From contig CM029370.1 of NCBI GenBank assembly GCA_017165825.1, forward strand, positions 17,461,026 through 17,525,025: 64,000 nt of DNA, in the 5' to 3' direction. The stretch comes from Hepsetus odoe (lineage: Eukaryota; Chordata; Actinopteri; Characiformes; Hepsetidae). A program made the translations under genes and the position numbers. Below the pieces are notes generated by a model that saw nothing but the letters and a program-made list of their open reading frames with translations, was not told the DNA's origin and ran no database searches. Of this stretch, positions 33,894-46,576 are shown one piece after another (positions within the stretch are counted from its first letter, which is position 1; each line of letters starts with the position of its first letter).

Positions 33894-34248
33894 CAGAGAG
33901 TGCAAGATACGTTCTCTCAGGCTCTGGAAAAACTCCTGAAGTTTATTGTCGTCTCTGTGTTAATTGATGCTACACATTAATAAAAGCCAAAATTTTCAAA
34001 CAAGCAATGTATTGGAATAGGAAGTGTTAAAGAAAATGTAAGTTAATGAAATGTAATATTTTGTTGTCAATCTCTTGCTTGCAGCTATTTGGATATGTTT
34101 TTCCAAGTTTTTTTTTTTATTGATGAATCTTTTATCTGTTGTTTTGGGTGGAGGATTTTTTTTGTCCTTGTCTTCAGGAGATGAAATCGATGTCCAGTTG
34201 GGTTCAGATCTCGTGATTGACTTGGCCAGTTCAACAATTTCTACTTTT
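33894..34248. other. Unique sequence, nothing recognised
   Basis: A 126-codon open frame starting at 34075 runs on into the SINE and so is not a gene. Confidence 0.45.
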
Positions 34249-34491
34249 GAAAGTGAAAGTGACAACCCTTGTCATTGCGAGGTTACAGCACAGCACACAG
34301 TGAGCCACAACGAAATTGGACCTCTGCATTTAACCCATGCAAACCCCGTGCAGCAGTGGGCAGCTATTGAAAATGCCCAGGGAGCAGTGACGGGGACAGT
34401 ACCTTGCTCAAGGGTAGCTCAGGGCAACCTACTGGTGAGGGAATTGAACCCATAGGGGCAACTCCCTAACCACTAGGCCACCGCTGTCCCC
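34249..34491 (-). mobile_element. tRNA-derived SINE, type A
   Basis: Good reverse copy: GAAAGTGAAAGTGACAACCC tail end, the CATTTAACCC and AGTGGGCAGC segments, CTCAAGGGTAGCTCAGGG body, and GGCCACCGCTGTCCCC head end at 34491. A and B boxes are readable on the minus strand. Confidence 0.85.
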
Positions 34492-35601
34492 TTTTATCCT
34501 CTTATGAACTCCTTTCTTAATTTGCTAGTTTGTTTTGAATTATTGTCTTGCTGCATGATAAAGTTCCTTCCAACTATTTTAAATGTATTTCTCAGGACAT
34601 TCAATCTTAGACTTCAGAAATATTTCAGCTGCTACCATTATGAGTTACATCATCAACAAGGATTACTGAGCCTTTTCCAGAAGCCCAAGCCACGATACTT
34701 CTTCTTTTGGGCTCCACAAATGAGCTTGTATATTTTGGATTAAGAGCATATCCTTTCTTTCTCCACATTTTGGCTTCTCTCTTCTTTGGGAGAGAGTAAT
34801 ATTTGTCACATCAGTCCATGAAACTTTGTTTTACAAACTTTTTTATTTTGTTGTTGATTTTGAATTTTTATTGAAGATAAATGGTTTGCATCTGGTGGTA
34901 TAGACTCTATATTTCTGCCTTCAAAGACTCTCAGAACAGAAGATTGTGATGCCTCCACCCCTGTCCCCATGGAGGCTGTTCATGTTCTCACTGAACGTTG
35001 CTTTGTTTTTATTTATCTTTTTTTTAAGGCTTTAACAATTTTTCTACCATCAATTGTTTTCCTTAACCAACTGGTTTGGTTTCTGTTGCTCAGTACACCA
35101 TTGGTTTCCTTCCCTTTTAGGATTTTTCGAATAGTTGTATATTTTAACAACAAATGCTGTCATCAAAGATTAAATCCAAAGTTTCAGCTGACAGTAGATA
35201 CCAAGAGCTATTTACAGTTTTAACAATCATTCAAACAGGATACAACAAATACCTGCCAGCCTCTCATGTTCCAATAGCCGGGTGATAAATATGAATTGTT
35301 CCTTTTTCTGTGTAATTGAACATTTTCATTAGAACATTAGATTTTAAATATCAGGAAATAAAAGCAGAACATTTGGTCTCTTATCTCATATTCACCTTTT
35401 GATATTCAATGCATAGTCATGTATACATATACATGAATCATATCACAGCCACTGGAGCTTTCTGGTGCTATTTTAAAGCCACTGATTTAGACTGTGACTC
35501 AAGGAGAGTCCGTACATGTTTGATGCTTTCCCCTTACTCAAAGATAACATCAAATCCATACTTTCATTGGAAGCAAAACTAATCCCATCACTGCTCAGCA
35601 C

Positions 35602-35602
<1 letters not shown>
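34492..35602. other. Unique AT-rich sequence
   Basis: No repeat or gene recognised. Phenylalanine/leucine-rich short frames reflect T-richness. Confidence 0.45.

Positions 35603-35666
<64 letters not shown>
35603..35666 (+). repeat. (AC)n microsatellite
   Basis: 64 bp, uninterrupted. Confidence 0.97.
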
Positions 35667-35667
<1 letters not shown>

Positions 35668-36922
35668 ATAAAATGAGGCCTGCAGGTGAACCCAGGAAAT
35701 GTGGTTATCGGTAGAGCTTTTTATCATTTCTAGAGACACTATAGAAGCTGTGAGCTCTCATAAATTCTAGTACACCTAGCATTCCTACATTTACACACAC
35801 ATTCTTATAGCATAAGCCAAGCAAATCAACTCCTCTGAAGATCAATCCCAAATCCCTTTTTAAGTGAACCCCAAACCTTCCACTTAGACATCAGAGATCA
35901 ATCCAGCAATTTAAGAGACTCATTAACCCAGACATGCACACATGCTCTCACACTAACACACCTCAAACAAACCCTGGTTTTACAAGAGCCTAGCACAGAT
36001 GACAAAAATAATGTAGAGAATTCTGCATGAAAATGTATGAGAAGTCTCTTGAGGTAACTTTTCTTGGCATTGTCATGAACTATTAAGAAGTTTAATTAAT
36101 CTAAATTATTCATAACAGTCTACACTTATGGCAGGTGAGATTAAATATTTAGCAGTGTGTGTGTGTGTGCACGTGTGTGTGTCTGTGTGTGTGTGTGTGT
36201 GAATATAATACTTTAATATCTTGCATAATCGGAAAGAAATGATACCAGTCTGTGGAGCCTTACTGTGGTGTGTTTAAAATATTGACCAGAAAGTAGTTTT
36301 GATGTTTGTGATAATGGAAAGAGAAAAAAAAAAGCAGTTAATCATTTTTAGCAATAGCTTAGTTTTTAATTGAGCCCTAATGTAATTCAAGAGCCAAGAC
36401 ATATGCAGTGTTTATTTTTGCACTGGGGCTATGTTGCCAATGTAGATATAAAGTGCTGGCAGCCAATAATCAGCACTTAGCACTAGGCAAACTATAAATC
36501 ATTACACACCTGCTTCAAACTACATCTAGTTGTTATGAAATCTCAAATAGACTTGCTTGTTTGAATTCTTTAGCTGTATTTCCCCACATGTTTATAAAGA
36601 AATCTACAAAAAATAGACAGCTACTACTGATTTTAGCTGTGGTAAATTCCATATTTTCCATCTAAAACACCACATGGTCTGTCCGCAATTACTCTTACAG
36701 TTAAAAACTACAGAAACCTTTTCAGACACCAAGTATGTCTCAGCCGAATGATTAGATTTTGCAAAAGGGACACATTTTATCAGTGTCAACTTTGAACAAT
36801 CACTACAAACGATTGCTTATCAATCACTTCTCTTCTATCACGCACTCAACTCAACTCATGAAAGTTCTTGATGAGTTGAAAAAATGTGGGCAAATCTCTC
36901 ACGGTTGAATATTTTTTAACAT
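35667..36922. other. Unique sequence around a GT microsatellite
   Basis: No gene recognised. Confidence 0.45.
36155..36201 (+). repeat. (GT)n microsatellite, interrupted
   Basis: About 47 bp with GCAC and CT interruptions. Confidence 0.9.
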
Positions 36923-37046
36923 ATCCATCCATTTTCTGCCGCTTGTCCCAAACGGGGTCGCGGGGGAGTGCTGGTGTCCAACCCAGCGCACACAGGGCGA
37001 GGACGGGGGACGCACCCTGGACAGGTCGCCAGCCCATCGCAGGGAG
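36923..37046 (-). mobile_element. SINE type-B, 5'-truncated
   Basis: Nearly identical in its first 110 bp to the copy at 31719, extending a little further into the body (CCCATCGCAGGGAG). No target duplication recognised. Confidence 0.85.
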
Positions 37047-37347
37047 ACCTAGAAACTAGAAGAGTGGAAATCACTTAAACATTATATGAGAGAGATAAGA
37101 ATGTTGTTCCTTTTTCTTAGCAGTAAAGACAACATGACTTACAAAACATGAAACTGATGATTAGTCCTGAATCGACGTGATAAGACATTTTGTTGAATTT
37201 ATTCATGCATCTCAGTAGGCATTTTAAAGATAATCTTTGGCTATGATTGAAAAGTGTTAAGGGTGCACAATGAATCTGGAAATGGCAGTTATACTGGAAA
37301 AAAATAGATAAATCCTTGAAAATAATGCAGTTGCTTTTTAACATAGT
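37047..37347. other. Unique spacer, nothing recognised
   Basis: AT-rich spacer between two SINE-B copies. Confidence 0.45.
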
Positions 37348-37360
37348 GACCTTTTAATCA

Positions 37361-37607
37361 GGGGCAGTGGTGGCCTAGTGGTTAGGGCGTCGGCCACCTG
37401 TTCAGAGGATCGGGTGTTCGAACCCCTTCCCAGTGAGTTGCCCTGAGGTACCCTTGAGCAAGGTGTCGTCCCTGTCCCGCTCCTCCCTGCAATGGGCTGG
37501 CGACCTGTCCAGGGTGCGTCCCCCGTCCTCGCCCTGTGTGCGCTGGGTTGGACACCAGCACTCCCCCGCGACCCCATTTGGGACAAGCGGCAGATAATGG
37601 ATGGATG
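37361..37607 (+). mobile_element. Complete SINE type-B with 13-bp target duplication
   Basis: 247 bp flanked by GACCTTTTAATCA at 37348-37360 and 37608-37620. The head has an A box (TGGCCTAGTGG) and a B box (GTGTTCGAACCCC). The body GAGTTGCCCTGAGGTACCCTTGAGCAAGG is shared with type A. From GTCCCTGTCC on, the 3' module is different (GGCTGGCGACCTGTCCAGGGTGCGTC, later CGACCCCATTTGGGACAAGCGGCAGATA) and ends in an ATGG repeat. The tail resembles sequence at the 3' ends of other fish retroposons, so a LINE partner probably recognises it. This is the reference copy for the family in this window. Confidence 0.95.
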
Positions 37608-37704
37608 GACCTTTTAATCATTGTAGTTATTAAACATTTCTCATCTAATTTTTATTTTAAATGGCATTACATCTTATACACACATTACAAACACATGCAT
37701 ACTC

Positions 37705-37873
37705 TACATTTACAGCATTTAGCAGATGCTCTTATAGAGAGTGACTTCCAGTTCCTGATTACAGGCACAGGTCTCCTTGGAGGAACATTGGTGTTAGTGC
37801 TGGACATGGGAAACCAACCTGTGACCTCTTGATCTGTATACAAGTATCCTACCACTAGACCACCACTACTCTG
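37705..37873 (-). mobile_element. tRNA-derived SINE, type C
   Basis: TACATTTACAGCATTTAGCAGATGCTCTTATAGAGAGTGAC at the left and CTACCACTAGACCACCACTACTCTG head at the right. The GGGTTAAGGGTC core is deleted, as is common in old copies. Confidence 0.7.
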
Positions 37874-39258
37874 TTTCATGTACTCAGATGACTCTCATGG
37901 TTGTGAGCTGCCAAGGTTGCATATCATACACAACATTTTACAAATGAATTATCATCATCCTCAGATACAAGCTCTCTCTCGGTGCACCATGAAATTAGGT
38001 CTCAGACTTCTGAAGCAGTCAGTGTGCCACAGTTGACTACAGGACTAGAGTCACTCTCTGGTTACTACACTTTGGCAATGTGATTATTTTAGGGGTTGGT
38101 GCTTATAGCTAGATTTAGCTCAACGAAAGAGATGCAATGTCACTTTTGGTGCCAGGGAGACTGTCAAGCTTTACCTAGCTGTAAGCACTAACCACTGAGG
38201 GAATCTACAAGTATGGGGAGAAAAAGTGATGGAGGACACCAGGCGTCAATCAAAGGAGTGTAAAATGTTTACATGTAACTTGTGTTGTAGTTTTTAAAGT
38301 CTGTAGTGAAGTATTACAATTTCAGCAACCCCCCAGTGGGCACTGATGTTATTTTTTCTTGCATTCGGTGAGTGTGTGCTGCTAATTTTGTTAACAATTG
38401 TTAAAAAGCATCAATAATTATATTTAAAAAACACATTTCTTAATTATTTAAAATCTTTTACAGCATTCTGCTACATACACCAGAGATAATGTTTCATTTT
38501 ATCCATCCAAGCTTGAGCATCACTGCTATTCATTACCAGTAAACATACTTGAGTGTAGCTCTTACCTTGCCTACTATTTAAAATCTCGATGGTTAGGAAT
38601 GCAGTAAAATATAGATGATGCTAAAACACTGCAATATGTTGTTGCTCTTAAAAAAAATGCTGATGAAGACCTTACTGAATAATGCCAGCAAAATGATTCA
38701 GAGCAAAAATAGTGAGTATTTTAGTATCTGAAGCACCATTCACACAAGATTAAAATGACTAGGCTTCTCCGTAATTATTACTGACATCGTTAAGTAGTGC
38801 AGGCATTGGGAGATATTAGTCCTCTGTGACAGTACAAATCATTTTTACTGACATCCTTGAGAGCCTATATATCAGTGGACAGAAAACCTACTGCTAGAGC
38901 AAATTATACACATTATTACCCTGTGTGAACAGTGTGAATACTGCAAATTTAAAAAGAGAGCCTCGCCAGCACTTTCCACATGGCTATATATATATGACAT
39001 GATTACAGGCATATTCCATTAATTTGTGATTATGATTATGGGAGTTCATTTGATTTTGACATTGGAGGGGACTTAAAAAGCAGTCCGCAGTGGCCCTCCT
39101 GGACGCTGGGCCTTTCTGCATTCATGATAGGTTTCTGACTGGCATTTCAGGTCACCTATAGCTTTTTTAATATATGGAAGCAAACACAATCATAAAGAGA
39201 GTTTTTGTTTCCTTAAAAATACACTGATGGGGCAAAACACAGCTTATATTACAGAGTT
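37874..39258. other. Unique sequence
   Basis: Nothing supported. The part at about 39000-39170 is repeat-free with an ATTAATTTGTGATTATGATTATGG homeobox-like patch and might be regulatory. Confidence 0.4.
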
Positions 39259-39266
39259 ACTATACA

Positions 39267-39499
39267 CCTGTCCATCTTCTGCCGCTTGTCCCAAACGGTG
39301 TCGCGGGGGAGTGCTGGTGTCCAACCCAGCGCACACAGGGCGAGGACGGGGGACGCACCCTGGACAGGTCGCCAGCCCATCGCAGGGAGGAGCGGAACGG
39401 GGAGGAACAGGGAGGGCACCTTGCTCAAGGGTACCTCAGGGCAACCCATTGGGAAGGGGTTCGAACCCCCGACTCTCTTAGGCCACCGCTGCCCCCGTC
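39267..39499 (-). mobile_element. SINE type-B, near complete, probable 8-bp target duplication
   Basis: Reverse copy with tail, 3' module, body (GGGTACCTCAGGGCAACCC) and B box (GGGGTTCGAACCCCC). A deletion removes the DNA between the B box and GGCCACCGCTGCCCCC. ACTATACA flanks it at 39259-39266 and 39500-39507. It contains an extra GGAGCGGAACGGGGAGGAACAGGGAGGG segment compared with 37361. Confidence 0.85.
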
Positions 39500-39507
39500 A
39501 CTATACA

Positions 39508-41513
39508 TATTATAGTTAATAGTATTTATGACCATTTTGTAAAAACATGGATTAGAGCATCCAATAGGCTTCTTCATGTATTAGTGCTACTTCAAAGCTT
39601 ACATATTGTTCTGGGCCTAGGCCTGACCTGTGACCATGTCTATCTGTCTAAGCTACTTCCTGGTATGATTTCTTCTGTCACCTAAAGTAACACACTGATG
39701 CATGTCATATGAAAATGGGTAATATGCCTGTTCTAAGTTTTTCACATTGATGAAACATTGGCATGTTGCTCATCTTTGCCTAGCATTTGTCACAATCCTG
39801 AATCTCACTACCAAGTCATATTTCAGCATCATCTGTGACCCTGCCTCTCCACCTGTCCCTTTCTTCTGCCTGAACTACTAAACGGCTGGGTGGCTTCTGT
39901 CATCTGACAACATGTTGATGCCTGACATATGAACAGTGAGTGAAGCCATATGTCTTACTAGAGTGCTATTATCACTGCTGTTGTTGACTATACACATTGA
40001 GGAAATATTTTCTTTAAGTGACTTATGCCTTGAGTTCTTATAAATGAGTTCCTAATGTCCACTTCCCCTCCTTTTTGCTTGCAGTCCTTACTCAGCATAT
40101 CACCGAATTAGCTTTACTTCCAAACTCTCTGGGTTGCCACCTGTCCTGAATAATTCAGTATCATTCTATATTTAAAAATATAATGCACTGTCCTTTATGT
40201 TGAATACAAGATGTGATTTGACCTGTATTTTGGCCATAGAACTATAAGTAAAACAATTGTTTCTTCTTTACATAGCCTACATGCAAATCGACCTGAAAGA
40301 GCTTAAGATCTTACCACCAGTTGTTCAGTAATTACAGCCTCTCAAACATTATCAGAAAACAGCAAAGCCTGTCCAGTTGGTGACATTGCTAAAGGGACAT
40401 GGGACTAGTGCTTGAGAAAAAGAACTGTTAATCATTTGTTTACCAAATACACTTAAGTGGATACATAAAAAAACAATGGTTATGTTAACTCTTTTTGTTC
40501 AAAATCATTGAAAGGGTGAACATTGTCGACAAAATTCTAGTATTACAATCCTCCTAAATGATTCAGAACCATTAGTGTTGCTGCGGCTGTAAGTGTACTT
40601 CATTTCTAATCTCGCGTATCAAAAATTTAGAACTACAAATACTTCAGTAAAACTACAGAAGGTTCTTTATACTGGATAACACCAGTCCTAGCAATCACCT
40701 GCTCCGTAGTGTTAAGTGTTTTATCAGGTCTAACACATCAGATTCACCTCATCAGCAAACGAAAGACCTTTGTACAGTAGGTTTAATGTGTCGAGTTAGA
40801 TCAGGGATAAAGCTTGTAATGGTTACATATCAGTAACAACTACTGGGGCTGTGTATTTTAAATCCTGCATGAGGAGGACTACAGGAGATATGCCTGTGGG
40901 ATGATGACTTTGCAGAATATTTTGTGCTGAACTACCTTGCTAGTGAATCAAAATGGCATGCAAATTGACACTTTGTTTTTGCAAGTAAATGAAAACGGCC
41001 CCGAAGGCCAATTTTTTTTTTTTCAGTGAATGACAAACCCTTTCAGTGTGCACAGTGTCTTTCAAAACTACTGCGGTAGGTATGCTGTGAATGACGTTTA
41101 AAATGGAGACAGTAAATGAAAGCTCAAGTTTTCCATCAGTGCGGCCAAATGCCATTGACTCTGGACTGGTGGGCTCAAATAAGTCCTTCAGCAGGCATAC
41201 CGCTGAGATGGGACTGACATGTTACTTTGAAATGTTTAAAGTATACCTGCAGCTCAGCTATAAGTGCTGGGTACAATTCAAATGTTTCTTTGACACACAC
41301 AAAAAAAAATCTCTCCAACAGAGGGTGCCTTTTTATCTTTCCACATCAGCTGTTACTTTACACTCTTAAAGTAAAAGTTCTAAAACTGACTTTTTTAGTA
41401 ATATCTTTGTGAGCCTCTATTTGCTGCTTATAACCGATGGCCTTTGGGACTGCAACATGTAGACCTTTTGGTTTACTGTGAGAATCCACGATGGTTTTTA
41501 AATTTGCGGTGTA
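39508..41513. other. Unique sequence, nothing recognised
   Basis: Two kilobases without a recognisable repeat. Short open frames on both strands near 40940-41412 overlap and match nothing. Confidence 0.45.
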
Positions 41514-42057
41514 CAGTACTGTGCAAAAGTTTTAGGCAGGTGTGGAAAAAATGCTGTAAACAAAGAATGCTTTCAAAAATGGAAGTGTTAATCATTTATT
41601 TTCATCAATCAACAAATTGCAGTGAATTAACAAAAGAGAAATCTAAATCAAATCAATGTTTGGTGTGACCACCCTTTGCCTTCAAAACAGCATCAATTCT
41701 TCTAGGTACACAGTTTTTGAAGGAACTTGGCTAGTAGGTCATTCCAAACACCCTGGAGAACTAACCACAGTTCTTCTGTGGATGTAGGCTTCCTCACATC
41801 CTTCTGTCTCTTCATGTAATCCCAGACACACTGGATGATGTTGAGATCAGGGCTCTGTGGGAGCCAGAAGAATTTATGCTGGTTTGAAGGCAAAACGTAG
41901 TAACACCAAATAATGATTTGATTTAGATTTTTCTTTTGTTCGCTCACTTTGCATTTTGTAAATTGATCAAAATAAACAATCATTACTTATATTTCTGAAA
42001 GCATTCTTTGTTTACAGCATTTTTTCCGCACCTGCCTAAAACTTTTGCACAGTACTG
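41514..42057 (-). mobile_element. Internally deleted Tc1 element with long inverted ends
   Basis: Outer ends CAGTACTGTGCAAAAGTTTT (left) and its inverse (right) are flanked by TA. The inverted arms extend about 170 bp inward, with some divergence between them. Between the arms lies a transposase C-terminal remnant on the minus strand (LPQSPDLNIIQCVWDYMKRQK...), so the element derives from a Tc1 transposon by internal deletion. Total length 544 bp. Confidence 0.9.
41702..41875 (-). pseudogene. Tc1 transposase C-terminal remnant
   Basis: The minus-strand frame reads LPQSPDLNIIQCVWDYMKRQKDV, then VWNDLLAKFLQKLCT, the last catalytic block and C-terminus of Tc1 transposases. The catalytic glutamate/aspartate position of PDLNxxE is replaced by Q here. 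Everything upstream is deleted. Confidence 0.8.
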
Positions 42058-42199
42058 TACTTGCACTAATTCTAACATATGCTGGCCAAGTTTTATGGGA
42101 CTTTCAATATGCTCCAAAACTCTCATCCTGATGGACTGTTTAGTGTCGCCTGAGATTTCAGCCATACAAGTTTCATGTCACTACTCTCTGCATTCCATC

Positions 42200-43810
42200 A
42201 TTATGTGGACATTGTTATGCTAGTCCTAGCATACAGACTGCTCATAAGACATGCCAAGTCTGCTCTGAAGCAAAACCTGGAATGACTGGAGCAGACTGAC
42301 TGGGACATGTTTTGGGAGGTCTACCAACCAAGAGGAGTACACTGTATCAGTGAAGGGCTACACGAGCAAGTATATTGGCCATATAACTGTCTCCAAGCGT
42401 CACAACATGCTCAAATTAGAACGATGGATGACTGCAGAAGTTTTGTGCTGCCTTCAAACCTGGAAATCAGTGCAGCGAAGTGTGCATATGCAGAAGAGAA
42501 TTCTTGACCACTTGCAAAACATAAAGGACACACGACATATGTGGCAGTGACTACCTGAAACCTGCACTTGCCTGTGATGTTGAGGTCCTTCCAGATCACT
42601 ACACACTGTTTGATGCACAGAACAAACTGGTGAGGAAGATCCCTTGGAAGGCCAGGCTCTGCCTGACCATGTCTCATGTGAGATGCCATGTAAGGCCCCT
42701 TGACCAGACAACACTTCTGGCAGCATGCTCAGAGGATATGTAGAGTAGTTGGCAGATTTTCTCACACACATCTTCAACATCTCTCTGAGTACCGCTGTCA
42801 TGCCAAAATGCTTAATAGCCACCACATCATCCCTGTGACTGCTGTGGCATTGCATTCATGCCCATCCTCATGAAGTGCTTTGGGAAGCTGGACATGAAGC
42901 AAATAAAGGCCCAGGAAATCCACTCATTGGACCAGAAGCAACATCTTTAGCACTGCCATTCTGAGCACATGGGCCCCTCAGGAGCCCTCTGTTAACAGCA
43001 ATGATCCATGACTGCTATGCACAGCTTGAACCACATCATCAAGTTCACCGATGTGATAGATCTGACCAACAGAAAAGCTGAGGCAGAGAGCAGGAACAGC
43101 AGCTCATGGACTGGTGCAGAACCTACAACCTGTCTTTAAATGCTGACAAAACTAAAGAGATGTTGACTTCAGGAGGCCAAGTCATGATCACTCTTCACTG
43201 AGCATCAACAGCTCCCTGTGGGGATTGTCCAGAGAATCTAGTTTCTTGGTGTTCACAGAACATCACTTGGACCCTCAACATCAGCTCAATTACTAAGAAA
43301 GCCCAGAAGCATCTGGAGACTGAGGAGACCCCTAATACTCATACATCCTTCTAATCCTCACCACTTGCTGATCCTCACTACCTGCCAGGTATGGGCACTG
43401 CAACACCTGACAGCTAAAAAGGTCACTAGGGTCTCTACCTCTGTTGCATATATATTTTGTAAGATCCCACTTAACCATCCCACACTCTTATCACAAGATG
43501 TACAATTATTTATTATTTTCAATCCCGACCTCAGTCTTATGCACTTTGCACTTTTTAACTCTTTAGTGCAATATTTGACATACTTCTAAATTCACAGTAT
43601 AATACTGTATCCATACTCAGTGTTGTCTTTGCTTAGTGTCTGCTGCATTTTTCCCTGTTCTGTCATATTGTATTTTAACGTGTTTAGTGCACTGTGTGTA
43701 GTAATGTTTTTACTGTAGGTTTGTGTTGTGTTCCATTAACATTGTGTTCCATAGGAACATTGTTTTGGTTCACTCTTTACTATGAGTATGACTGAAATAA
43801 CAATAAAACC
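42200..43810 (+). pseudogene. L2-like LINE ORF2 remnant with 3' UTR
   Basis: Begins in the region between endonuclease and RT (WDMFWEV, later WMTAEV, then KDTRHMWQ). It continues into the RT start (FLTHIFNISLSTAVMPKC), and later KFTDVIDL stands where the active-site FADD would be, so one catalytic aspartate is lost. The thumb region follows with frameshifts to about 43560. A 250-bp 3' untranslated region rich in TTTAGTGCACTGTG words ends near 43810. Frames change every 100-200 bp, so this is an old copy. Type is the same broad clade as the LINE at 201-1012 but a different copy and orientation. Confidence 0.75.
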
Positions 43811-45993
43811 TGCTTGACTTAACCTGACATGAAAAGAAAAATTACAAACTTCAGTTAAGGTTTACTGCTATGAGAAAACCAACCAGCAATATGTGTTTTC
43901 AAAGTGATTTGAAACTCATTTTAGTTGTTAAACTAAAAATGCCATGGGATATCTTTTAAATATTTCACTTTTCGGTAGGGTAGAGATCAGCTAATGAAAA
44001 CAGAAGAAGCAACAAGTTAGTTAAGTCGTGACTGTACTGTGCAAATTTCAGCTCAGCAACACAGTAGATGGGAACTCGCTGTGACAGCCAACAATAATGA
44101 GGCTAGACAGTTTACCAATACAAAGAACAAAAATTCACATACAAAGGATGTTTAACAAGGGTGAAAGACAAGACAGATGGCAATTAAGACAGGTAAAACA
44201 ATATGCAAAAAAAAATGTTAGATAATAGAAAGGTATTGATTTGAGTTTTTAACAAATAAAGGCTTATCATATAAACCTATGACTCTGTGTGTTGAATTGA
44301 AACATAGTGAGCCAGGTTCACTCAGATGCATGCATTGCTTAAATAACACTGACAACAGAAAATCGATGAAAACCAACTACAGAATGATCAGTTTGGATCT
44401 CTAATGTTCTGGAAGTAGAAACTGAATCATTAATGCGATTTCAAACATCTCTGAATGAATTTCCTGTGTGTGCTACTCACTTAAATCACATGGAGGTTCT
44501 TAAAAAAACTTAAGCAATTCTTACACATATCCATACACATATCCTTTAAATAAGGGCTCTTCAATGAATTGTCCAAAGATAGGTTCTTTATTGAATCAGG
44601 AGATTATATATGGCACTGTTCCAAAACTTTCATAATAGTGGATTATAATGTCTTATAATAATAACTGTCCTGTTAAATGGCTTAAATAAATGAATGTATA
44701 ATTAATAGGTAAATGTTGTAATTTAGTAAAGATTAACTTGAGGCCTCATGGCTGATGATCTATTTTTTTTTTTTTTACCACCAACAGGGTTCATTGAGAA
44801 GACACATTTGTCTGGTTGAAAAGGTGCGTGCAGTTTGTCAAAGAGAGAAGTATAATAGAATGTGAAATGTCATGGTACTTTTTATACATTCATGATCCAT
44901 TTTTCTGATATTGCTCCATGCACGCTTTGCTCAAGAGACTGTTTGACCTTCCTTTGTTGTGTGTGATGGTTTTTGCGCCTTTTTCCAGACAATATTTGGG
45001 CCATTGTTCATCCATAATGCATTCGGTAACGTGCATAGCAGCTAGACTCAGGGCCACAGCCTTTAAAACACAGGCCTATCAGTGACATCAACGACACAAA
45101 GAGATGGAGCTTCATAACCAACAACCGGCCAGTGTCACAGAATACTGTCATCAGCCAACAGATGCATTATTCAGCTTTGGAATAAATGGGCCCACACTGC
45201 ATTTTTCATGTCTTTTCCTGTCCTCGCTCTTTCTTCTTCTCTCTTCTTCTTGGCCTGCATTTCTTTTTCTCTAACTGGTCTTTCAAACTGATTTTATTCA
45301 GTGTGTGTTTTGTGGGTGCGTGTGTTCCTCTGACTGAAGCTCGACAGAGCTTGAAGGTGTGATCACGCCTGTGTGTATCACTGCAGAGTGTGATGTTCTG
45401 TTTATTCTCAGGCATTGCGTCTGTCTGGAGATATGCAGCTTCACATGGGTGTGTGAGTGGAAAAAGTAGACAGCACTCGAGAGCTGTGCTGCTTTAAAAA
45501 AAGAGGAAAAAAGGAAAGAAAGCTCTGCATGAAGAAAAAAAGGCCTCCCAGCTTGTGTTTGACAATTTCTCGAGAGTTCAGAGCTTGTGTGCACACAAAT
45601 GGGAATATTTCATAGAAAATGTCTGGCAGGTTCACCTTAAATCGGAGCTTCTTTGCCAGTTTCTTCGATCTTTGTTAAGACTGCACCAGAGTATTATCAT
45701 GACAGACGGTTTTGTATTTTTAAATTCTTAAAGACATAAATGTTACAGGGTACAACCGTACAATGTAAAACAAAACCCTCCTTCTTTTAAAGTGTCAGTT
45801 TAAGCCGAACAAATGTGTTCTACTTGTCCGCTGTTTGGATCTGCTGTTCTGTAGGCTGGTGTGATCCAGAACTGTCAGTGAACACCAAATGTGAAGAGAC
45901 AATGAGAAAGATTTGAACTTGTATGTAATTGTATTGTAGTATTGTTTAAAATGACCCCTTTTTTGAAATTCCCTTCCATACATTCCATATGTA
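43811..45993. other. Unique sequence
   Basis: The part at about 44890-45200 is repeat-free with moderate GC and no sustained frame, possibly non-coding conserved DNA. An A/G-rich patch lies at 45496-45541. No gene recognised. Confidence 0.4.
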
Positions 45994-46576
45994 AAGTACT
46001 GTGCAAAAGTTTTAGGCAGGTGTGAAAAAATGCTGTAAACAAAGAATGCTTTCAGAAATATAAATAACGATTGTTTATTTTGATCAATTTACAAAATGCA
46101 AAGTGAGCGAACAAAAGAAAAATCTAAATCAAATCAATATTTGGTGTTGCTACATTTTGCCTTCAAACCAGCATCAGTTCTTCTAGGTACACTTGCACAA
46201 AGTCAGGGATTCTGTAGGATTATAGTCGGTGTATGATCAACCAGTTTGACCAAACAGGTGCTGATGATCATCAATGTCACATGGAGGTTGGAACACAGTC
46301 ATGTTTGGAACAACCTACCAGCTGAGTTCCTTCAAAAACTGTGTGCCTAGAAGTACCTAGAAGAATTGATGCTGTTTTGAAGGCAAAGGGTGGTCACACC
46401 AAATATTGATTTGATTTAGATTTCTCTTTTGTTCATTCACTGCATTTTGTTGATTGATGAAAATAAATGATTAACATTTCTATTTTTGAAAGCATTCTTT
46501 GTTTACAGCACACCTGTAAACAAAGCTGTAAACTTTGATTTTTTTCACACCTGCCTAAAGCTTTTGCACAGTACTG
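45994..46576 (+). mobile_element. Internally deleted Tc1 element, sister of 41514-42057, inverted
   Basis: Ends AAGTACTGTGCAAAAGTTTT and its inverse are flanked by TA (45992-45993, 46577-46578). The left arm matches the right arm of the 41514 copy and vice versa, so the two copies lie in opposite orientation. A plus-strand remnant (VWNNLPAEFLQKLC) marks the transposase C-terminus. An extra duplicated CTGTAAACAAAG segment lies near 46497-46535. Length 583 bp. Confidence 0.9.

Noticed and set aside
42058..42165. Start of a second Tc1 transposase (MAEISGDTKQSIRMR frame, minus strand) outside the 41514 element
   Set aside because: Similarity to a transposase N-terminus is superficial and no second set of inverted ends is present.
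42454..42855. 133-codon minus-strand open frame with cysteines
   Set aside because: Antisense to the L2-like LINE remnant at 42200-43810.
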